NCBI GenBank assembly: GCA_023481335.1
Contig: JAMCWI010000128.1
Location: 1 to 11,209, forward strand
Reading direction: 5' to 3'
Origin: Bacillota bacterium
GTDB lineage: Bacteria; Bacillota; Desulfotomaculia; Desulfotomaculales; Desulfotomaculaceae
Length of the DNA: 11,209 nucleotides
A program made the translations under genes and the position numbers. Within the stretch, counting starts at the first letter, position 1, and every line of letters begins with the position of its first letter. This document shows positions 6,285 to 11,209 of this stretch, in pieces. The notes below the pieces were generated by a model, which was not told the DNA's origin, did no database searches, and saw nothing but the letters and a program-made list of their open reading frames with translations.

Positions 6285-7988
6285 TTGCAAAAGGTTCAGG
6301 TGGCGATAATCGGCGCCGGCAAGGGCGGGCACTCTATATACCGGATGCTCAAAGCCATGGAAGAAGTGGAGATTATAGGCCTTGCCGATCCTAATCCGGC
6401 AGCGCAGGGCATCCTTGCCGCCATGGAAGAAGGAGTATTTGTCACCCCGGATTTCAGCGACCTGATTATAAAACCCGGGCTCGACGTGATAATCGAAGTG
6501 ACCGGTCGTCCGGATGTCCGAAAGCGAATTTTTGAGCTAAAAAATGAGTCAACGTCTGTCATGGAGGCGCAGGCCGCCAATTTAATGATGACCATATTAA
6601 AAGAAAAAGAAGAGCTTTTGGAAATCAAGCGGATCCAGGGGGAGCTTTCTGCTATTTTAAATTCGGTCCAGGAGGCAATCGAAGTTGCGGACATCAACGG
6701 CCATATAAAGTACGCTAACCAGGCTTTTTCGAGGGTAACCGGCATACCTGTGAAAGATAGAATCGGCAGGAATATTTTCGAGGTGTCGCCTGAAGGCGCC
6801 CTGGCCAACGTGCTTAAGACCGGGAAAATTGTCTTCGGCAAACGCACGAAAGTCGGGGGAAGTAACGCTGAAGTAATTTCGAACGCCGTACCCATTATCG
6901 TTGACGGCAAAATGGAAGGCGGGGTTGTAGTATTCCAGCATTTTACCGATGTAATGAACCTTATCGAAGAGCTAAAAAAAAGCACCACCATAATCAACAA
7001 CCTGACGGACAAACTGGGCCAGGTCACCACAAGCAAGTATTCGTTCAGGGACATCATCGGTGAAAGTTCTGTTTTGAAAGATTGCATAAGCATAGCTGAA
7101 AGAGCGGCGCAGAGCAATACCACCGTACTCCTCCTCGGGGAAAGCGGCACCGGCAAGGAACTTTTTGCCCATGCCATTCACAGCTCTTCAAACCGCCTGG
7201 AAAAACCCTTTATAAAAATAAATTGCGCGGCTATCCCCGAGACTCTTTTGGAGAGCGAATTTTTTGGATACGACAAAGGCGCTTTCACCGGCGCCGTGAA
7301 ATCAAAGATAGGAAGGTTTGAACTTGCGCACGGCGGAACTCTGTTTCTTGACGAAATTGGTGATATGAGCCCGCACCTCCAGGCCAAACTGCTGCGGGTT
7401 CTGCAGGAAATGGAATTTGAGCGGGTAGGCGGCACCCAGACTATAAAGGTGGATGTGCGGGTAATAGCTGCAACCAACCGCAGGCTTCACGAATTAATCC
7501 GTCAGGGCAAATTCAGGGAAGATCTTTATTACCGCCTGAACGTTGTTGAGCTTACCATCCCTACGCTGCGCATGCGCAAAGAAGATCTGCCCGCGCTGGC
7601 GAACAACCTTATTGTTATGTTAAACAGAAAACTTGGGAAAAAAATAATAGGGCTGGCAAAGGACGCGGAAGAACTTCTTTTCAACTACGATTGGCCGGGC
7701 AATGTCAGAGAACTTGAGAACGTTATCGAGAGGGTAATGGTTACCACCGACGAAGAAGTCCTGACCAAGAAACACATGCTTTACTACATGAGCCAGTTTA
7801 AAAGTTCAACTGAACGGGACAGCGAAATAATGCCCATTGATCAAATGGAAGAGGTCCTTATAAAGAAAGCCTTAGCCAGGTTTGGCAACACTGTGGAAGG
7901 CAAACGCCAGGCTGCCCAGGCTTTAAATATTTCGCTGGCCACCTTATACAACAAGTTAAAAAAGATCCGGCCGGTTTTTAAGTATTAG
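6285..7988 (+). CDS. Sigma-54 activator with N-terminal Rossmann and PAS domains (mmc-cluster regulator type)
   Basis: This 567-residue enhancer-binding protein activates sigma-54 RNA polymerase by ATP hydrolysis. Residues about 4-105 form a Rossmann-like domain with GAGKGG at 10-15 and an acid at the end of the second strand (LADPNP), a pattern that favours NAD(H). A helical linker (about 105-120) leads to a PAS domain at about 120-225. The AAA+ domain starts near 254, with Walker A GESGTGKE (285-292), the sigma-54 contact loop GAFTGA (332-337) and Walker B D356/E357. A Fis-type HTH occupies the last ~45 residues. No receiver domain is present, so sensing is probably by a ligand. The TTG start is forced: an in-frame TGA lies at 6276 and GGGGG (6270-6274) gives a ribosome site 10 nt away. 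A -24/-12 promoter and candidate binding sites lie just downstream, pointing to the fumarase-sucCD operon as the target. P. thermopropionicum, as I recall, has a PAS/AAA+ regulator in the same place. Confidence 0.92.
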   Translation: MQKVQVAIIGAGKGGHSIYRMLKAMEEVEIIGLADPNPAAQGILAAMEEGVFVTPDFSDLIIKPGLDVIIEVTGRPDVRKRIFELKNESTSVMEAQAANLMMTILKEKEELLEIKRIQGELSAILNSVQEAIEVADINGHIKYANQAFSRVTGIPVKDRIGRNIFEVSPEGALANVLKTGKIVFGKRTKVGGSNAEVISNAVPIIVDGKMEGGVVVFQHFTDVMNLIEELKKSTTIINNLTDKLGQVTTSKYSFRDIIGESSVLKDCISIAERAAQSNTTVLLLGESGTGKELFAHAIHSSSNRLEKPFIKINCAAIPETLLESEFFGYDKGAFTGAVKSKIGRFELAHGGTLFLDEIGDMSPHLQAKLLRVLQEMEFERVGGTQTIKVDVRVIAATNRRLHELIRQGKFREDLYYRLNVVELTIPTLRMRKEDLPALANNLIVMLNRKLGKKIIGLAKDAEELLFNYDWPGNVRELENVIERVMVTTDEEVLTKKHMLYYMSQFKSSTERDSEIMPIDQMEEVLIKKALARFGNTVEGKRQAAQALNISLATLYNKLKKIRPVFKY

Positions 7989-8070
7989 AATATTTACAAT
8001 TATGAGAATTACGAGGCATTTAGGATGAATGCATTTTTTATTTAATGCAATTCTAATTATTAGAATATTT
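7983..8070. promoter_or_regulatory. Candidate enhancer (upstream activating) sites for the sigma-54 activator
   Basis: A perfect 17-bp palindrome ATTCTAATTATTAGAAT spans 8050-8066. Its right half is part of a 13-bp direct repeat TATTAGAATATTT at 7983-7995 and 8058-8070, exactly 75 bp apart; the first copy overlaps the regulator's stop codon. Related half-sites ATTCTTAAT (8117-8125) and ATTCTAGT (8163-8170) follow. The palindrome centre is about 145 bp before the -24 element, a normal distance for sites bound by sigma-54 activators. The assignment to the adjacent regulator is inference, and the local AT-richness raises the chance-match rate. Confidence 0.5.
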
Positions 8071-8200
8071 TTCATCAATTATACATTATTTAACATATAT
8101 TAATATAATAAATTGCATTCTTAATATTATTTTCTGCATAAAATCAATAAAATCAACAGTTTATTCTAGTTATACTTAAATTTTGCTTATTATTTAGCGT

Positions 8201-8216
8201 TGGTATAAAAATTGCA
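8201..8216 (+). promoter_or_regulatory. Sigma-54 (-24/-12) promoter of the fumarase-sucCD operon
   Basis: TGGTATAAAAATTGCA fits TGGCAC-N5-TTGCW, with the invariant GG (8202-8203) and GC (8214-8215) at the required spacing and an intact TTGCA. Only two of the three less-conserved bases after TGG deviate. The start point would be near 8226, leaving a leader of about 30 nt that contains the fumarase Shine-Dalgarno. The neighbouring GAFTGA-containing activator makes the call much stronger than the motif alone. Confidence 0.8.
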
Positions 8217-8242
8217 AAATAATTATTCGGGCTAACACTAAA

Positions 8243-8250
8243 GAGGGGGG
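8243..8250 (+). promoter_or_regulatory. Ribosome binding site that points to an ATA start
   Basis: GAGGGGGG lies 6 nt before the ATA codon at 8257. It is the strongest ribosome site between the sigma-54 promoter and the conserved fumarase N-terminus, and no ATG, GTG, TTG or CTG follows it in frame until 8326. Confidence 0.6.
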
Positions 8251-8256
8251 ATAACC

Positions 8257-9096
8257 ATAAAAACAATCGACGCCCACACAATTATTGAGGCTGTCGCCAG
8301 GATTTGTCAGGAGGCTAATTTTAATTTGGGGCAGGATATGCTGGACAGCTTCAAAAAAGCCTACGAAGAAGAGATTTCATTAACCGGGAAGGAAATACTT
8401 CAGCAGTTATTAAAGAATTCTGAAATTGCCCGCCTCGATTCCGTTCCGATGTGCCAGGATACAGGGTATGCCGTTGTTTTTGCCGAACTCGGACAAGATG
8501 TGCGGATCACCGGCAATCTTTACGACGCAATTAACGAAGGCGTGCGAAAGGGCTATACCGAGGGATACTTAAGAAAATCAATTGTCGGCCACCCGCTGGA
8601 GCGCAAGAATACCGGGGATAATACACCTGCAGTCATCCACACCAAAATTGTCCCGGGAGAAAATTTGCGGATTATTGTTGCCCCCAAAGGCGGCGGCAGC
8701 GAAAATATGAGCGCCATCAAGATGCTGAAGCCCGCTGAAGGTGTCGAGGGTGTTAAGAAGTTTGTGATAGACACCGTTAAAGCCGCCGGCCCAAATCCAT
8801 GCCCGCCGGTGGTGGTCGGCGTGGGTATCGGCGGAACTTTTGAAAAGGCGGCGCTTCTCTCAAAGGAAGCGCTGCTGCGAAATCTGGGCGAGAAGAATAA
8901 ACTTCCGGATATTGCCCTCCTGGAAGAAGAATTGTTGGCAGAAATCAACAAACTGGGCATTGGGCCCCAGGGCCTGGGTGGCAGGGTCACTGCTCTAGCC
9001 GTGCATGTAGAAATCTACGCGGCGCATATAGCCAGCCTGCCGGTCGCCGTTAATCTAAACTGCCACGCCGCCCGGCACAAGGAGGTTACCCTATAA
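8257..9096 (+). CDS. Class I fumarase, alpha (N-terminal) subunit, mmcB-like
   Basis: With the beta subunit this forms an oxygen-sensitive [4Fe-4S] fumarase that interconverts fumarate and malate. From the ATA at 8257 the protein has 279 residues, the normal subunit length. The three cluster cysteines expected for class I fumarases are present: C66 (MCQDTG), C182 (NPCPPV) and C269 (NLNCHAARH). The translated start, KTIDAHTIIEAVARICQEAN, is the conserved N-terminus of the family, and the frame is closed upstream by a TAA at 8239. The only conventional starts (TTG 8326, ATG 8338) would remove 23 or 27 conserved residues. Either an ATA start is used or the base is an error or variant. An AGGAGG at 8309-8314 would allow a shorter internal product. 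MmcBC of P. thermopropionicum is a described two-subunit fumarase of this class. Tartrate dehydratase is a related alternative, made unlikely by sucCD. Confidence 0.93.
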   Translation: MKTIDAHTIIEAVARICQEANFNLGQDMLDSFKKAYEEEISLTGKEILQQLLKNSEIARLDSVPMCQDTGYAVVFAELGQDVRITGNLYDAINEGVRKGYTEGYLRKSIVGHPLERKNTGDNTPAVIHTKIVPGENLRIIVAPKGGGSENMSAIKMLKPAEGVEGVKKFVIDTVKAAGPNPCPPVVVGVGIGGTFEKAALLSKEALLRNLGEKNKLPDIALLEEELLAEINKLGIGPQGLGGRVTALAVHVEIYAAHIASLPVAVNLNCHAARHKEVTL

Positions 9097-9135
9097 GCGT
9101 TCCTTTCTAATTTCTATGAATAGGAGGTTTACTAT

Positions 9136-9690
9136 TTGACTCAGATCAGGCTTACTACTCCACTTTCCGATAAGACTGTTGAAAGCCTGCGCATCGGTCA
9201 GCGCATTGTTTTTAACGGAATCATTTATACCGGACGTGACGCTGCTCATAAAAAGTTGGTAGAACTAATCGAGCAGGGAAAAGAATTACCCTTTGATCCG
9301 AAAGGACAAGTCATCTATTACGTGGGTCCCTCACCGGCAAAACCGGGTAAAATTATTGGCTCTGCCGGTCCCACTACCAGCGGCAGGATGGATATATATG
9401 CTCCAAAGCTTTATGCCCTAGGATTAAAAGCCACTATTGGCAAAGGGCGGCGCAGTCCCGAAGTAATCGAAGCTATGAAAAAATACAATGGGGTATACAT
9501 GGCAGCGGTTGGGGGAGCGGCAGCGCTTATCGCAAAGAGCATCATTGACGCGAAAGTAGTGGCTTACCCTGAACTGGGCCCGGAAGCTATCTACAGGTTG
9601 ACAGTTAAGAATTTTCCTGTGATAGTGGTCAATGATTCCCTGGGCTGTGACCTTTACGATGAAGGTATAAAAATATACTCAACTAAATAA
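9136..9690 (+). CDS. Class I fumarase, beta (C-terminal) subunit, mmcC-like
   Basis: The 184-residue product matches the separate C-terminal subunit of two-subunit class I hydro-lyases (FumA/TtdB beta domain). Conserved segments are LRIGQRIVFNGIIYTGRDAAH, YVGPSP, the GSAGPTTSGRMD substrate-binding loop and the IGKGRR loop, followed by the alternating helix/strand core ending in NDSLGCDLYDEG. The start is a TTG preceded by TAGGAGG (9121-9127) at a good distance, and the first residues TQIRLTTPL match the family beginning. It sits 39 nt after the alpha gene in the same orientation, so the two are almost certainly co-transcribed and assemble into one enzyme. No disruption is visible. Confidence 0.95.
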   Translation: MTQIRLTTPLSDKTVESLRIGQRIVFNGIIYTGRDAAHKKLVELIEQGKELPFDPKGQVIYYVGPSPAKPGKIIGSAGPTTSGRMDIYAPKLYALGLKATIGKGRRSPEVIEAMKKYNGVYMAAVGGAAALIAKSIIDAKVVAYPELGPEAIYRLTVKNFPVIVVNDSLGCDLYDEGIKIYSTK

Positions 9691-9824
9691 CCAAAATTTT
9701 TCCTTTTATTTATCAATAACGTCCATATATTGCTACTACTTGTTAATAGGGAAGGAAAATTTGTTTATTTACCGAATTTCTAAAGAACGTTCATATTTTG
9801 ATATTAGAGGGGGATCTTCACCAA
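9691..9824. other. 134-nt gap between fumarase beta and sucC
   Basis: This gap is longer than the other spacings in the operon. It contains arms TTTTCCTT (9698-9705) and AAGGAAAA (9752-9759) that can pair over a loop of about 46 nt, extended by CAAA/TTTG with a bulge. There is also an isolated palindrome GAACGTTC (9785-9792). I see no convincing sigma-A or sigma-54 promoter and no classical terminator. It may be an RNA processing or stability element, or have no role. Confidence 0.3.
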
Positions 9825-10940
9825 GTGAAAATGTTCGAATACATGGGGAAGGAATTATTTGGCCGCTTCGGCCTGCCGGTACCGAAAGGCAAAATGGTTG
9901 CAAGTCCTGAAGAAGCGGCTGTTGTGGCAGGGGAGATCGGCGGACCGGTAGTGATTAAGTCCCAGGTCCTGTCCGGTAAACGCGGCAAAGCCGGCGGCAT
10001 CAAGTTTGCCGACACCCCTGAAGAAGCAGAAAAGGCAGCCCGGGAACTTTTCGGCATGACCATCCAGGGGCTTTCTGTCGATATACTTCTAGTGGAAGAA
10101 AAACTAAAGATCGATAAAGAACTGTACATGTCAATCACCATAGACGGCACAGCGAAAAAGCCGGTATTGATAGCTTCGGCGCACGGCGGAATGGACATTG
10201 AGGAAGTGGCGGAAGAATTTATTATTAAGAGGCATATTGATGTTGAACTGGGCATGCAGGGATTTATAGCCCGCGATGTCGTGCGGAGAATGGGCATTCC
10301 TTTAAACAGCCCCAACGGTAAGGAACTGGTAAAGATAATTAACACCCTTTATAAAATCTTTGTTCAGAAAGACGCTGAACTGGTAGAAATTAACCCGCTG
10401 GTATTCAGCGGCGACAAGGTTATCGCTGCCGACGCCAAGGTTACCATTGACGATGAGGCTCTCTTTCGCCAGAAAGATCTGCCGCACGTGGAAGAGCGCA
10501 CTGCCACCGAGAAGGCGGCGCACGACCTGGGCCTCTCGTTTGTCGAGCTTGACGGTGATATCGGGGTAATGGCAAACGGCGCCGGAATTACCATGGGTAC
10601 CCTGGATACCCTTACTCACTACGGCGGAAAACCGGCCAACTTCCTGGACGCCGGCGGCGGAACCGGGGAAGAAGGGACTGCCAAGGCTCTGGAACTTATC
10701 CTGGCCAGGAAGCCAAAAGCCATATTCATAAATATCTTCGGCGGGATTACCCGCTGCGACGATGTTGCAAGCGCTTTCGCGTCAGTCAAGAAAAGGATCG
10801 GTATTCCGGTGCCTGTAGTTATCCGCCTGGTGGGCACCAACCAGGAAGCCGGCCGCGCTATTCTAAAAGAAGTCGGCATCGAAGCGTACGACTTCATGCA
10901 GGATGCTGCCAAAAAAGCTGTAGAACTGGCAAACGCATAG
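9825..10940 (+). CDS. sucC: Succinyl-CoA synthetase (ADP/GDP-forming), beta subunit
   Basis: SucC binds the nucleotide through an N-terminal ATP-grasp fold and pairs with SucD to interconvert succinyl-CoA and succinate with substrate-level phosphorylation. The product is 371 residues, close to the usual length. It opens KMFEYMGKELFGRFGLPVPKG, the typical SucC N-terminus. DAGGGTGEEG (glycines from 277) and NIFGGITRCD (303-312) form the conserved loops of the C-terminal ligase domain. GTG 9825 was chosen because GAGGGGG (9807-9813) lies 11 nt before it and the protein then matches the family start; a TTG at 9798 would add nine residues and place the ribosome site inside the gene. In the methylmalonyl-CoA route this step supplies ATP during propionate oxidation. 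Confidence 0.95.
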   Translation: MKMFEYMGKELFGRFGLPVPKGKMVASPEEAAVVAGEIGGPVVIKSQVLSGKRGKAGGIKFADTPEEAEKAARELFGMTIQGLSVDILLVEEKLKIDKELYMSITIDGTAKKPVLIASAHGGMDIEEVAEEFIIKRHIDVELGMQGFIARDVVRRMGIPLNSPNGKELVKIINTLYKIFVQKDAELVEINPLVFSGDKVIAADAKVTIDDEALFRQKDLPHVEERTATEKAAHDLGLSFVELDGDIGVMANGAGITMGTLDTLTHYGGKPANFLDAGGGTGEEGTAKALELILARKPKAIFINIFGGITRCDDVASAFASVKKRIGIPVPVVIRLVGTNQEAGRAILKEVGIEAYDFMQDAAKKAVELANA

Positions 10941-11023
10941 CCGTAAATCATTTTGACCGGCTAAAGCCTATTAAGGCAAACAATTGGGCAGTTGAAAAGC
11001 TTTAACAAGGAGGAGTAATAAAA

Positions 11024-11209
11024 TTGGCCATTATCATTGATGAAAATACCAACGTAGTTGTCCAGGGTATGACCGGCAACCAGGGGCTTTTTCATACAAA
11101 GCAAATGCTCGCTTACGGCACCAAAATTGTGGCAGGTACTTCACCCGGCAAAGGCGGTACTGTTGTGGAAGGAATACCCGTATACGACAGCGTCCGCGCG
11201 GCGTGTGAA
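11024..11209 (+). CDS. sucD: Succinyl-CoA synthetase, alpha subunit (3' end beyond window)
   Basis: The first 62 codons of the CoA-binding subunit are present and the frame is still open at the window edge. The N-terminus AIIIDENTNVVVQGMTGNQG contains the Rossmann-type CoA-binding loop GMTGNQG (residues 15-21), followed by TSPGKGG and GIPVYDSV, all typical of SucD. The phosphorylated active-site histidine lies beyond the window. The start is a TTG with the strong Shine-Dalgarno AAGGAGGAG (11007-11015) 8 nt upstream. It lies 83 nt after sucC in the same orientation and forms the heteromeric enzyme with it. Confidence 0.95.
   Translation, partial: MAIIIDENTNVVVQGMTGNQGLFHTKQMLAYGTKIVAGTSPGKGGTVVEGIPVYDSVRAACE

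Larger units (their letters stand above)
7989..8256. other. AT-rich regulatory region upstream of the fumarase operon
   Basis: This 268-nt non-coding region is far richer in A+T than the genes around it. Besides the candidate activator sites it holds an imperfect hairpin GAATGCATT (8027-8035) / AATGCAATTC (8044-8053). A second inverted copy, AATTGCATT, is at 8111-8119. The A/T tracts between 8075 and 8160 could favour DNA bending, helping the looping that sigma-54 activation needs. No clear T-tract terminator for the regulator gene was found, so some read-through into the operon is possible. Confidence 0.5.

Noticed and set aside
6296..7177. A 293-codon open frame on the - strand
   Set aside because: It lies wholly antisense to the conserved Rossmann, PAS and AAA+ domains of the sigma-54 activator, and its low-complexity Ser/Pro/Ile-rich product is typical of a shadow frame.
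8027..8053. Hairpin GAATGCATT/AATGCAATTC as terminator of the activator gene
   Set aside because: The stem is AT-rich with a bulge, and no T tract follows directly, so it is not a convincing intrinsic terminator.
8553..8990. A 145-codon - strand frame inside fumarase alpha
   Set aside because: It is the shadow of a highly conserved enzyme domain; its Pro/Ser-rich composition and lack of a ribosome site argue against it.
9785..9792. GAACGTTC palindrome before sucC as a second LexA box
   Set aside because: The half-sites are directly joined, without the four-base spacer of the Gram-positive LexA box, so LexA should not recognise it.
1..11209. Defence system, CRISPR, phage or transposon cargo
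   Set aside because: All recognisable genes are core chromosomal functions in a conserved order; no regularly spaced repeats, integrase, transposase or terminal inverted repeats were seen.

Overview
The window looks like chromosomal DNA from an endospore-forming, anaerobic Bacillota of the Peptococcaceae / Pelotomaculum-Desulfotomaculum type. Three things suggest this: the miaA-hfq-spoVK-YnbB-type lyase order known from spore-forming Firmicutes, a Gram-positive SOS box in front of lexA, and a regulator-fumarase(2 subunits)-sucC-sucD block that resembles the mmc (methylmalonyl-CoA pathway) cluster of the syntrophic propionate oxidiser Pelotomaculum thermopropionicum. The taxonomic call is inference from gene content and order; no 16S or other marker is present.

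Left part (1-4191, all + strand): the 3' part of a RsmJ-like SAM methyltransferase overlaps miaA by 4 nt, followed by hfq and a good intrinsic terminator. A new promoter then appears to drive spoVK (AAA+ ATPase), with a PLP-dependent lyase of the YnbB / 'aluminium resistance' family 16 nt behind it. Middle (4192-6284): a LysR-type regulator (+), a short unresolved stretch, and lexA (-) with its own promoter and LexA box in the region divergent from the next gene.

Right part (6285-11209, + strand): a sigma-54 activator with an uncommon N-terminal Rossmann domain ahead of PAS, AAA+ and Fis-type HTH domains. It is followed by an AT-rich 268-nt regulatory region holding a 17-bp perfect palindrome, a 13-bp direct repeat and a correctly spaced -24/-12 promoter. 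Then come class I fumarase alpha and beta, succinyl-CoA synthetase beta (sucC) and the first 62 codons of the alpha subunit (sucD). These enzymes interconvert malate/fumarate and succinate/succinyl-CoA, steps of the methylmalonyl-CoA route of propionate oxidation or formation. The simplest reading is that the upstream activator switches on this catabolic operon through sigma-54, perhaps in response to NAD(H) or a small metabolite.

The main points for a second look are the complete sigma-54 control unit, the Rossmann-fused activator, a fumarase alpha gene whose conserved N-terminus can only be reached from an ATA start codon, and the absence of ATG starts in all five genes of the catabolic block. 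No tRNA, rRNA, CRISPR array, insertion sequence or prophage gene was seen.
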